Below, piece by piece: positions 12,900-23,020 of a stretch of 64,000 nucleotides of DNA. A program made the translations under genes and the position numbers. The DNA lies in the NCBI RefSeq assembly GCF_000321225.1, contig NW_004450458.1:1305186-1369185 (forward strand), in the 5' to 3' direction. This DNA comes from Odobenus rosmarus divergens. Lineage: Eukaryota; Chordata; Mammalia; Carnivora; Odobenidae. Every line of letters starts with the position of its first letter. Position 1 is the stretch's first letter. The notes beneath the pieces are model-generated. The model was not told the origin of the DNA. It worked only from the letters and a program-made list of their open reading frames with translations, and made no database searches.

Positions 12900-14300
12900 A
12901 CTTCATCCTACCTTTCAGATGGGCCATTTCCACTGGTCTTACCCGTACCTGGACTTTTCCCCAAACTATGCTCCACCCCCATCCTCCATCAGCCACCCAT
13001 CATGCGTTCATCCGTATCCTTGACCTCCCATTGTCTATTCACCCACCAAACCCTGTCACATCAATTCCCGTGGGTATTTCTTCCACGTGTCCCCACTACC
13101 ACCAGCCCTGCACAGACTCACATCGTCTTCTGCCTGGACTACTGCAAGAGGCTCCTGTTGCTACAGTTCCTTCGTGGGCAGATGTGAGCAATATCATTCT
13201 ACATCTGTATAGCAGTGGAACACTTGCTCTTCTTTCGAATTCTTTCTTCAGTTTGCTTCTAGCACATTACTTTCCTTCAGGTAGGTTCCTGGTTTTCTCC
13301 CCAGTCCTTCTCAATGTCCTAATGGTCTCTTTTTCTTTCACCTGGCTGTTCAATATTAGTGCTCTTTAGGGGCCACTCCTTGGGTCTCTTCTCCTTCGAT
13401 CCTCCTCCCCCAGTAGATCCTATCTTTGTCTTCAGCTTCAACTGCATTCACATACAGATGATCACAGTCCATATTTTCAACGCTGCCCCTCAGACCACTT
13501 TTACAACTGGTATTTCTGTCCACCTAATGCCCCATAAGCACATCCAACTCAAATATGTATACCCGTGACTGGACTCTCATCCCCCAACTCCCTGTGGCTG
13601 ACCACAGACCTACTTCTTCCATATGCATCCCTCAGTGTGACCAATTTCAAACTAAACTCAAAGGTTGAAATCCTATACTTGTCCTTCACAATCCAATCTC
13701 AGGTCCTGCTGATTCTTCCTATTTTCACATTTCCCACGGTTGTCACTCTTTCCCACTTTCTATTTTCTTAATTAGACTACAGTAAGATACATCCTGTTCC
13801 CACTGTGCCTCCAAAGCAATCCTCCTTGATCCAGGGAGCATGAGCTTTCAGGGTCATGTGTACTTAGTCCAGGTGCCTGCGGGAGTAGTCACTCAATATA
13901 TGTTAAACAAGTGAATCCATGCTCTCGCTCAACTCAAGGTATTTCAATGTTTTCCAACACAATGCAAGCACTTCAAAGCCCTTGCCATCGCATACAAGGT
14001 CTCTTGTGACTTAGATCTTTCCTACTCCTCCAGTTTCAAACCACTATGCCCTAGAACTACTCTCTATTCCAGGAATAACCAACCATCTACCATTCTCCAA
14101 AGCATCTTCCCGTAACTCTGACTTCGCACATGTTTTTCTTGTCTGGAATCCTCTTCTCTTCTACCTGGAAAACTCCAACTCCTCCAAGATTTTTAGAGCT
14201 TTTGCTTTCTCTCCCTCCATTCTCCTCCCCGTTCCCCCAACATTCTCCATAAACAGCATCATTTTTGTAACTGAGGTACTCACTTGCACATAACAATCTC
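12900..14300 (+). mobile_element. LINE-2 remnant (probable, discontinuous)
   Basis: C/T-rich sense L2-like text: CTGCCTGGACTACTGCAAGAGG near 13131, a CCTCCCATTGTCTATTC piece near 13025, AAGCCCTTGCCATCGC near 13976, and CTGGAATCCTCTTCTC near 14142. Several non-contiguous blocks suggest one old L2 with losses. The ORFs of 108 and 133 codons inside do not match a known protein and are treated as chance. Confidence 0.45.
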
Positions 14301-15365
14301 ATACTGGGCTGTAGACTGTAGAGCTGCCGGGGGGGGCGGGGGGGCAGAAGGAAGAGAAAGCATTCTCACAGCTCTCCAAAATCATTCCTCTTTCATTTTC
14401 AGGAAACCCCTTCCTCCTTTTAAGGGCCATCTAACATCCCAGACCTCGAGATCAGTCTCCCAAGTCTCTGAACTAATCCCCAGTGCATGGTCCTCTTCTC
14501 CATCCCAACTCCAACCATCATGCATTAGTGATCATATTGATAGTCCACATATACCCCAGAATGAGTCCCCAGTTCTGATTCCTTTTCTATGGCTGTATTT
14601 AGTGACACCACTCAGAACTGCTTCACCTCTAAAATTCTAATCTCCACCCCAAACTTCCTTCTATCCATTATACACTGTCACCTCATTTTATCTTCAATCT
14701 CTACCCCTTCCTATTCACCCAATTTATCAGTGTCTTACTGATCAGACTTCTCTTATAGCCCAGCCCAAATCCACAGCCAATCTCCAGCAATCTCTAACGG
14801 CCTTGCCCTTTAGCCCTTAGACACTCCTACCATCCGAAGCCTGATCCTGGCACGATCCACTTTTCCCCACTCTACATTATTGGCAGCTGAGCACTGCCGG
14901 AGAAAAATGAAAAACTTGGCTCCTAGCCACTGCAATTAATGATTTCCCATCTCAAACTGGTTTTCAAAGGCATTCCTCAATCTTTTCACTTGGCTTTGGT
15001 CAGTGTCATCACTTAGTCTTCCGGATGGTTACTACTAACAAAAATGTGAGACATGACGATGGTAAACAGAGTATCAGAACAATCTCAAGGGTGTTGGATA
15101 AAGTATGAGAAGAAAACCAAAGGCCACACATGGTCAAAGCAATTTAGCTCCAATGCTGTATGTCCTTTGGGTTCTAAGTCAATTATTTTTATGGCACTAG
15201 GAATACTACTGCTGTCTTCTTATAGATCCTTAGAGTTTGAAAAGTGTGGTGAAGGGTGGACCACTGGTAAAAATGACTGCTTTCAATTCCCCTCATGCCC
15301 CAGGTACCTTTCATACTTACTATACGTCATCAATGACACATACCAAAGTTTTGTTTTCATTTTAA

Positions 15366-15371
15366 TTTATT
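15366..15371 (-). promoter_or_regulatory. Candidate distal polyadenylation signal
   Basis: AATAAA on the minus strand near the end of the unbroken AT-rich block that follows the SMIM13 stop. Usage cannot be judged from sequence. Confidence 0.4.
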
Positions 15372-18048
15372 CTTTGCAGTTTAAAGTGAAAGTTAAAACA
15401 TCACACAAACCACAGAAGCTTTAGGTATAGTATTGACCAGTTTTAAAACAAAAACAGTGAATGATCATTTACACACATTCCTTAAGTCTAAATTTACATT
15501 TTGTTATATAAAGGTACTATTACCGCACACAAGTCTAATTCCTTATAAACCTATTTGTCAAGCAGCAGGATGACAATGCATCACAGCACAGCACAGAATG
15601 TTTCCATTAAGAAACCACAGCAGCAGTATTTGGTGAATGGTTATGCACAGAACTAACCTAGAGGGTAATGTTAAACTCTGGTCATAAGATAGCTCACATT
15701 AACAAATGGAAAATGTAACTTTTATTAATTTAAGATAAATGTTATCCTTTATGCTTTAAAAGCTATAGGATACTTTAAAAGCAGACCATACAAGTTGCTT
15801 TAATTCTAGACTCAGTAACAAAATACTATTCCATTAGTTGCTTGAAAGTCTATAACCTTTGAGTACTGCTCATTGGCTTTTTAAAGTCAACTTCAAATAT
15901 AAAAGCACTTGAAGTTTACCAGTCAAAAATCTAAAGTTACACTGGCTACATGTTACATTAAAACATACCTTGTAAGAAAGACAGACTTTAAAAAATACTG
16001 CATTGTTGACTTAAAATAATTTCAAAATAGGTTGCTCCTAAAAATAAAAATGCACCACTTTCAAATCTTTCAACACATTTTGGTTTAAAATAACATTTTG
16101 TGAAATCATTAATATGGTTCACCCACCTCTCGGCAAATATATTCCCACCTTTCAGCAAAGTAACAACTGGAAGTGGTTTTTAAACCTAGTATCATCTAAA
16201 GAAATGGGTCAGCACATATGTGAATTAGCTATTCACCAAAAACAATGTATTTAATGTTTCCACCATGAAAACAACACTACAAAATCCATTGGATGAATTC
16301 TACTTTTAGCTTAACGAATATATTAAAAACCTCACTTAACAGTGCCACACTAATATTTAGCGGGGTTTTTTGGCATTTAAATCAGAGCAATGCAAACCAG
16401 TACGTTTGATACAGGCAATTTTCACAAAAGTTTCAGAGGCAAAGAGATGCGGGAATGGTAAATTGGTAAGGAAATCAACAACCCTGCTAAAGTCCTCGAT
16501 TTTAGAATTTATCCTCAAAAGATGGCATAGTTAATCGCCATCACTGTTGGTGAGCATTCAGACAAGACAAATACTTGTATGTGCTCTTAAATGTTCAGCA
16601 CCTTCTAAACTTCAAAATTAACCACAGGCGAGTCAGTCTCTGAGAAACTGAAAAGGTACTTGGGAAATTCTGAGTGCAGCTACAAAAGCACTAAAATAGG
16701 CAAAGGAACAGAAACATATACCACACAATTCTGTGTTAATATTCTTCTTGCCTTTCTTAGTGGCCTTCGAAATATGTACTATGTTGAGTGTTAACTGGGG
16801 GCGGGGGGGGGTGTCCAAGAGAAAAATACAAGTTTTAAACAAAGGAATTAGTTTGTAGAATTTTTATATTGGCACCAGTGATTTCTTTTTACTCTCCGAG
16901 GATTAAAACATGGTAGGGTGTAAGCGATTAACATGCTTTTGGATATATTTCCCAAATAAATAGAACATTTCCTTAAATTCTACTAAAAAAGACATCCTTG
17001 AAGCATAAATGTTAATAAATAATACCAACACATACACCTTTCCATGGATTCTTTGTTGTATTGTGGATGTCCCCTGCAGGCTGTGTGAGGTTACAGGAGC
17101 CATCACTCCTTAATACTCAAACAGTATAGAAGCTCACTGGTTATTTAAGGTTTTTCAACAACTATTATTACCTAAACCTAAGGTATTCCCTATAAAGCAG
17201 AATCCACAGCTCAAAGTTTTAGACTATGAAAGATCTAATTAAATATCCTCCCAGTACCAAGGTTTTAGGCATTAATTTTTCTGACGACTGTTTTAATTTG
17301 ATAACCAGCTAGTATGAAGCACTAAAATGAATGCTTGAAACTTATGTCACTGTTCTGTTAATCCCTATAGGCAAAGAATCACAGAAAAATGCATCCAGTA
17401 TGGAAATGAAAGATTATGCCCCACTCTCAGCTGCTGGTTAAAACTAAGCACATGCTCTGTAAATTCCCTTTCGGTATATCCAAAGGACTAGGCATACCTC
17501 AGGAATGCAAGTGGACTGTTGACAAAACCATCAGCACGGAGTATGAGGTATCATAGTTACATACCGTCATAACATAGAGGTGATATCCTGGGATAACTAG
17601 TTTTTGAGAAAAAAGGGTAAACACAAAAAAAAGGAACTTGGGATTCATAAAAGAAATTGGCTTTGCAATTCACTCTTGTACAGAGTGGGTAACACCAAAC
17701 AGGAAGGGTCTTTGAATCCATATCTCTTCCCTGGTGAACACTCAGTCCAAAGTTCAGTGAAGACAAACATGGGTACCTGGCAAGTTATTTTCCAGTGAAG
17801 CGGGCATTTTCACTCACTCTGTTTTATCCTCGGTACCCAGGACCTCTGAGGTCTTGTCACTGAATTGTCTGGGAAGAAGTACTTTCTCCACAGCACATGC
17901 CTTGAGTGTGAAGCCCTCCCATACAAAGGGAGAGACTAATCCTGCTCTTCTGAAATAGAACTTCTTAGGCTAAGTCACTACTCTAAAATCTTGAATATGT
18001 TGCAAAAAAAAAAAAAAAAAATGTATCTCATAGAGGATAACTATTTTA

Positions 18049-18236
18049 TTTTTTTTAAAAGATTTTATTTATTTGTCAGAGAGAGAGACAGAGCACAAGC
18101 AGGGAGAGCAGCAGGCAGAGGGAGAAGCAGGCTCCCCGCTGAGCAGGGAGCCCGATGTGGGACTCGATTCCAGGACCCTGGGATCATGACCTGAGCCGAA
18201 GGCAGACACTTAACAACTGAGCCACCCAGGCATCCC
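18049..18236 (-). mobile_element. Can-SINE in the SMIM13 3' UTR
   Basis: Poly-T/AAAAGATTTTATTTATTTG start, GCAGGCAGAGGGAGAAGCAG body, and head ending GAGCCACCCAGGCATCCC. Perfect 16-bp duplication GAGGATAACTATTTTA at 18033-18048 and 18237-18252. It lies in the same transcriptional direction as SMIM13, so SMIM13 mRNA would carry it in sense orientation. Confidence 0.95.
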
Positions 18237-18524
18237 GAGGATAACTATTTTAACAGCATTATAAGAGAGAGGATTAAGTACCCCAATAAATAATTGCTAC
18301 CTTACAAGGGAAAATAAATTTACAAACTATTTTTTATCTAAGATACTATCAGTTGTAAGATGCACCATATATATAACTAAGAAAAAACACAGGCATTAAA
18401 CTGACACAATGCTTTCATACCGCGTAGGATGTTTGTATTTATTGAAACGGTTTTTTAGAGTAAAGCAGATGTTTAACACATCAATCTTGTGCATACCCAA
18501 AAGAAAGTGTATGAAGTTAACTGG

Positions 18525-19121
18525 TTAGGTTATAACTATCACCTCATATTCTGAGTCCAGCTCTTCTGAATCACTTCTCAAATCACAGCCATGGCTGTCT
18601 GCTTTCATCCACGTAAGAGCACCCGTGGGGTCATCAAGCGCACTGGGGATACGGTGTTTCTTGAAAGAGTGCTCCACCACCATCTTCTGCTTAATGTCAG
18701 CCGAAAGTTCTGAGCAAAATGAGGTCTGCCACCTTAGAGATAACCCTGCTCGGCGCATGAACCGGTCACACCAGCCTCTGGTCGCTTTGAATTTTGTTTC
18801 TTCTATTCCCAGGGTTTTGGCGATTTCTCCTGCCTTCGATCGCATTGCTTGGCGCGTCACGGGCAATGCTTTCGCATGCATCTCGCTAACAAAACGTAGT
18901 ACAGCTTCATCCACCTGTGGATATCTTCCTTTCTTAGGCCCCGTAAAGCACTTTGTTGTTGCTTTACAAGAAAATATGGAATGGCGGTCACTCCTCCAGC
19001 GCCGGATATTTGCTTCACTAATCCCGAACGTTCGCCCCGCTGCCCTGTTTCCATGCTTTTCTGCGTACACAATCACTTTTCGTTTCAATGCTGAATCATA
19101 GTGCAATCTTTTTGAAGACAT
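18525..19121 (-). CDS. Pogo/Tigger transposase-derived DNA-binding protein, DDE core missing (candidate domesticated gene)
   Basis: Uninterrupted 198-codon frame. I start at the methionine opening MSSKRLHYDS because it directly precedes the conserved domain; an in-frame ATG 21 codons upstream (19184) would give 219 residues. Residues 4-46 form a Brinker-like helix-turn-helix (VIVYAEKHGNRAAGRTFGIS, then RRWR). Residues 61-130 match a CENP-B-type second HTH (GPKKGRYPQVDEAVLRFV, EIAKTLGIEE, RGWCDRFMRRAGLSLR). After about residue 150 the text jumps to FKKHRIPSALDD and an acidic end (SDSEELDSEYE), which resembles the extreme C-terminus of Tigger proteins. The 300-plus residue DDE nuclease between them is absent, so it cannot transpose. 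The ORF lies in the sense direction about 540 nt after the SMIM13 stop. I saw no terminal inverted repeats around it. The domain call is strong; whether it is translated and selected is inference. The alternative is a fossil non-autonomous element open by chance. Confidence 0.7.
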   Translation of the reverse strand: MSSKRLHYDSALKRKVIVYAEKHGNRAAGRTFGISEANIRRWRSDRHSIFSCKATTKCFTGPKKGRYPQVDEAVLRFVSEMHAKALPVTRQAMRSKAGEIAKTLGIEETKFKATRGWCDRFMRRAGLSLRWQTSFCSELSADIKQKMVVEHSFKKHRIPSALDDPTGALTWMKADSHGCDLRSDSEELDSEYEVIVIT

Positions 19122-19496
19122 CTTTAAATGCCAATTACACCTGACACATTTGGTACCAACAATACGGTGACAATGCTGTGACAAGCCATTAATAAGTTCC
19201 CACCCGCACAGGCTGGGATAATTACATCACGACCCTCTCCTGGTTCATCACAGTAATCATGAGACACATCCCAATTTTGGACAAGGTAAAATGTGAAAAC
19301 AAAAACAAAAATACAACATACATTACAGAATTAATAAAATACGATTTTCTCAAGCCTGTCATGTTTACCAGATTCACACCAGTGCAAGAAAATAAGCCCG
19401 GGAGCCAGAGAGTTAAGTATGTAAGTAGAAAGCTAGTGAAGCAAAAGATTATCTTTAAGATGAAATCTGCAATGGTCTGATTTGGTTTTAATTCCC

Positions 19497-19502
19497 TTTA
19501 TT
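19497..19502 (-). promoter_or_regulatory. Candidate proximal polyadenylation signal of SMIM13
   Basis: Minus-strand AATAAA about 160 nt after the SMIM13 stop codon. If used, it would yield a short mRNA that excludes the transposase-derived ORF; if skipped, the long mRNA includes it. Confidence 0.35.
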
Positions 19503-19659
19503 TTCATATGGCTTACATATAAATCTTTTTCTTTTAATTGGACTTAACATCCAAGTAAAAATGTTCTTCGATCTTTTAGCAAACTGCAAAGCCAGGTCAT
19601 TAAAGACAGAGGCTCCCCACTGCCTTTCGTCATTCACTAGTATGGGACTAGGGCTAGGG

Positions 19660-19847
19660 TCAGTGGCCTTCTTCAGTAGGTGCCCTCCTTTGCCGAGCAG
19701 ATCTGATCCTGTATGAAGATGATGAAGTGTCTTCTTCGGTCTCAGAGCCTGACGGCTCATGATCTCCCTCTTGAGATCCTGTGTCTCCCACCAGTTCCCG
19801 CAGAAACTTGAATTTCGATAAAAAAAGGTGCCATACAAAATACCAAC
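19660..19847 (-). CDS. SMIM13: SMIM13 coding exon 2 (C-terminal part)
   Basis: Acceptor TCTCCCTTTTTAG precedes 19847. The exon completes a split glycine codon (G from exon 1, GT here) and continues WYFVWHLFLSKFKFLREL, then an acidic, serine-rich tail (GDTGSQEGDHEPSGSETEED) and a basic stretch (RIRSARQRRAP), ending EEGH with TGA at 19662-19660. The residues match small integral membrane protein 13 as I recall it. The function of SMIM13 is not known. Residue 27 onward is the end of the membrane segment and a predicted cytosolic tail with phosphorylation-prone serines. Together with exon 1 the protein is 87 residues; I recall the human protein as 91, so the C-terminus here looks a few residues shorter. 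A second in-frame stop follows two codons later. Confidence 0.93.
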
Positions 19848-20004
19848 CTAAAAAGGGAGAAACATGAGGAAAAACTATTACACACAATATTATCAATGGA
19901 GGACATGCTAGTTAATTGTGTATGTGTCGGGGGTATATTACAAAACAGTATGTATAGTATCAATATATATGTGATTATAAATATATATTTATATAACAAA
20001 CACT

Positions 20005-20110
20005 TATTAATCATTTACTATGGACAGGCACAAGAATAAACTCTGGCATTATACAAGGAAGGCAAAAAGTTTCTGCCTTCATGGAATTTAGAATCCAAGC
20101 GTGGTTTATC
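20005..20110 (-). mobile_element. LINE-2 3'-end fragment
   Basis: ACTTATTAATCATTTACTATGG, GGCACAAGAATAAACTCTGGC and CTGCCTTCATGGAATTTAGA follow the antisense order of the L2 3' end. Confidence 0.5.
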
Positions 20111-21330
20111 TACATTAAAATTATGATGACATTATGATATGTAAGTCAAAGTGTTTATTATATTAAAATCAAATTTCTGAGAGCACTTCACTGGGGAAAA
20201 AAGAAGATACTTTGCATGTCCTTGGGACAGTCATGTCTCAATGCTAATACTTACTAAAAGCAGTTCTCCTCTGATTGCAATGTGAAACCATTAAATGGCA
20301 GGGGTCAACTGCACTTCACTGAAAACTTCTGTCAGAGTGAAGCTATTCATAGTTTCCAGAAATAAGACATTTTTAAAGAAAATTAATACATTTTCTTTAA
20401 TTACATGATGAAAGAACAAAGCCAGACCACTACTATCTGAAGTTCAAGATTTTTAAAAATATGGTATATTTTCATGTCAAAGTCATTAAAAAGTCTGAAC
20501 TCTCCTTAAGAATAAAAATTACTAACCATGTTTTGTTTTTTGCAAGGAGTTTGAAGTTCACTACATTTTAGACGCCCACGAATAAGGATCAATAAAATGA
20601 GTACACAGGATAAAACCTCTGAACCCATGACTAGTTGCTCTGAAATGTTAAGCGCATGTTAAAACAAACAAAAGTAACCACAATAACAAAGTTTTCCAGG
20701 CTAGTGTGCTTTACTGATGCCTTCTGCTCTAAACTCTCTAGTTCAGTAGAAAAGCAATGGACCATAGCATGTTCTGATGAGTAGCAGTTTATGAAAACAA
20801 AATCCAAGCAGCTTTTCTACCCCAGCATTATACCCGATCAACATGAATGACCACTTAAGGAAGTTTCTAATTCTACTTGTTTCTTTCTTGCAGTCTCTGA
20901 AGCAAAAAAAGAAAAAAAATCAACATAAGCTCCTTGGTGTTAAAAGACTAACTTCAGGGGTTTAACCCTATTTCTCAAGGGTTTGCTTTCCCTGAAGCTT
21001 GAGTGCTGAATGCTAACTGAACTAAGCCACAAATGTACTTTGGTCAACCAAAAGTGTGAGTAATGCACTTAACTTCATAAAATAGTATTTTCATAATATT
21101 CCAAATTAGCACACTCCCGTCTTCACCCACAATTCTCTGTAAAAGTGGGCACAGTGAATTAGCAGAAAGAACTCTGGGGGAGTCAGGAGCCCCAGTTCTG
21201 AGAGAAGAATCAGAAAGCTACTGTGGGAACTAAATGAGAAGGGCTCTACAGGGCTGGGGTGCCTGGCACTGAGTAAGCATTTGTAAGCTGTGGGGGTCCC
21301 TGGGCAGTGGGATCTGAGGTGGCTTCTATT

Positions 21331-23020
21331 TTGTTAATTTTCTTTTAATTGAGATACAATTCACATTGCAGAAACTTTGCTTTTAAAGTATACAATTCAG
21401 TGTTTTTTAGTGTATTCACAAGGCCAGGAAACCATCAACATGATCAAAGCCCAGAACACTTGCATCAACCCCAAAAGAAACCCCATATCCATCCCCATTC
21501 CACCCCCCCCCCCCCCCCGCCCGGCAACCAGTAATCAATCTGTCTCTACGGATTTGTCCATTCTGAGCATTTTACATCAATGAAATCACTATATGTAGTC
21601 TTGGGTCTGGCTTCTTCCACTGACCTATACTTTCAAGGTTCATCATCCATGTTGTTACAGGGATCACTTCATTCCCTTTTTATCACGGAATAATATTCCG
21701 TTGCACCAATACATCACATCTGGTTTAACCATTCAACAGTGAATGGCCATTCGGGTAGCTTCTACTTTGGGGTTGGTATAAAACAGTGTCTGCTTTTTGG
21801 CTGCAATGACCATCTGTGTACAAGTTTTTGTAGACATATTTTCATTTCTCCTGGGTATATAGGAGTACAACTGCTGGATGAGGTGGAAACTTTATGCTTA
21901 ACCATTTGTGAAACTGCTAAACTGTTTTCCAAAGCAGCTGCGCCACTTCACATCCCCACATTTGGAGCTGTATGAGGCTCCAAATTCTCTACATCCTCAC
22001 CAAGACTTTTCATTGTCCACCTTTCCTATGACAGTCATCCTAGTGGGTGTAGCACTGTGGCTTTTATTTGCATTTCCCTCGTGATTAAAGATGTTGAGCA
22101 TCTTTTCACATGTTTATTGGCCACTTATATATCTTCTTTGGAGAAATTCCTTTGTCCATTTTTTAAATCACATCGTCTTTTTATTGAGTTGTAAGAGTTC
22201 TTTATTATTCTTGATACTAGACCTTTATTAGATATATGATTTCCAAATACTTCCTTCTACTCTGGGTTGTTTTTTCACTGTCTTGATAATGTTATTTGAA
22301 GTACAAATGTTTTTAATTATGATGAAGCCAAATTTATCATTTTTTTTCTGTAATGAAATCCAACTTACCGATTTTTTTCTTTGGTTGCTTGTACTTTGGG
22401 TGTCATATAGTATCTAGGGAACCACTGACTAATCCAAGGTCATGAAGATTTACACTTATGAATTCCTCTAAGGGTTTTAGTTGTAGGTCTTACATTTACA
22501 TCTGATCTATTTTAGTTAATTTTGGTATGAGAGAGAGATTCAAATTCATTCTGCACGTGGATATCAAGTTGTTACAAAACCATTTGTTGAAAAGGCTTCT
22601 CTTTCCCCATTAAATTGTCTTGATACCTTTGTCAAAAATCAAATGACCTGGGCACCTGGGTGGCTCAGTCAGTTAAGCATCTGCCTTTGGCTCAGGTCAT
22701 GATCCTGAAGTCCCAGGATCAAGTCCCACATCGGTCTCCCTGCTCAGTGGGGAGTCTGCTTCTCCCTCTCCCTCTGCCCACCCCCCACTCCTGTTCTCTC
22801 TTGCACTCTCTCTCAAATAAATAAAATCTTTTAAAAAGTTTTAAAATTGAGAGTTAAAAGTCTACCATCTTTGTTCTTTTCAAGATCGTTTTGACTGTTC
22901 TGAGTCCCTTGCATTTCCAAGTAAATTTTAGAATTACACTGTTGATTTCTGCAAAAAAGGCAGTGAGAATTTTGATAGGGATTATGCTGAATCTGTCGAT
23001 TAATGTGGGGACCCTACACA
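21331..23020 (-). mobile_element. LINE-1 (L1M-like) 3' portion, minus orientation
   Basis: Reads through the antisense 3' UTR (GAGATACAATTCACATTGCAG), a C-run at about 21507-21518, then the antisense ORF2 end (CTGGATGAGGTGGAAAC, CTAAACTGTTTTCCAAAGCAG, CATTTCCCTCGTGATTAAAG, ATTGAGTTGTAAGAGTTC), to about GATTAATGTGGGGACC. Diverged, with frameshifts throughout. A SINE sits at 22650-22838 with loss of some L1 sequence beside it. Confidence 0.85.
22650..22838 (+). mobile_element. Can-SINE inside the L1M
   Basis: Head GGGCACCTGGGTGGCTCAG, CT-rich body, CAAATAAATAAAATCTTTT tail. No clear target duplication remains. The L1 text on the two sides does not join directly, so the locus has probably lost some L1 sequence. 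Confidence 0.9.

Larger units (their letters stand above)
1..15344. other. Intergenic flank downstream of SMIM13
   Basis: No gene is supported here. The stretch holds an old L1 (0.3-2.1 kb), further old L1 pieces (4.1-6.6 kb) with a hAT element inside, four Can-SINEs, an MLT1 LTR, L2 and MIR remnants, a Tigger MITE and a (CA)n tract. The parts 2.1-2.9, 3.1-4.1, 8.0-10.4 and 14.3-15.3 kb show no recognisable gene or element. ORFs here are at most about 130 codons and look like chance ORFs. Confidence 0.6.
15345..19659 (-). other. SMIM13: SMIM13 3' untranslated region (predicted)
   Basis: After the SMIM13 stop at 19660 there is no further intron signal that I can support. The sequence stays AT-rich and, apart from one SINE (18049-18236) and the transposase-like ORF, shows no recognisable repeat over 4.3 kb, as expected for a long conserved terminal exon. 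Minus-strand AATAAA signals occur at 19502-19497 (proximal), 15726-15721 and 15371-15366 (distal). I take the distal one as the most likely end, with cleavage near 15.35 kb. The true extent is an inference; a short isoform ending near 19.48 kb is also possible. Confidence 0.5.

Noticed and set aside
12861..13369. Overlapping 108- and 133-codon ORFs
   Set aside because: C/T-rich L2-like sequence; low-complexity translation and no homology.
15053..15424. 123-codon plus-strand ORF near the SMIM13 3' end
   Set aside because: No recognisable homology or repeat-free coding signature; crosses the probable poly(A) region antisense to SMIM13.
17491..17520. Tigger1-like terminal repeat flanking the transposase-derived ORF
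   Set aside because: The AGGCATACCTCAGGAATG stretch resembles a Tigger1 end for only about a dozen bases, and no partner inverted repeat was found on the other side of the ORF.
18625..19101. 158-codon plus-strand ORF
   Set aside because: Antisense shadow of the transposase-derived ORF, which has the recognisable domains.
19660..19896. 78-codon ORF starting in the intron and running into SMIM13 exon 2
   Set aside because: The first 17 codons are intronic polypyrimidine tract; a consensus acceptor and matching exon 1 donor explain the true structure. It would matter only in an intron-retaining transcript.
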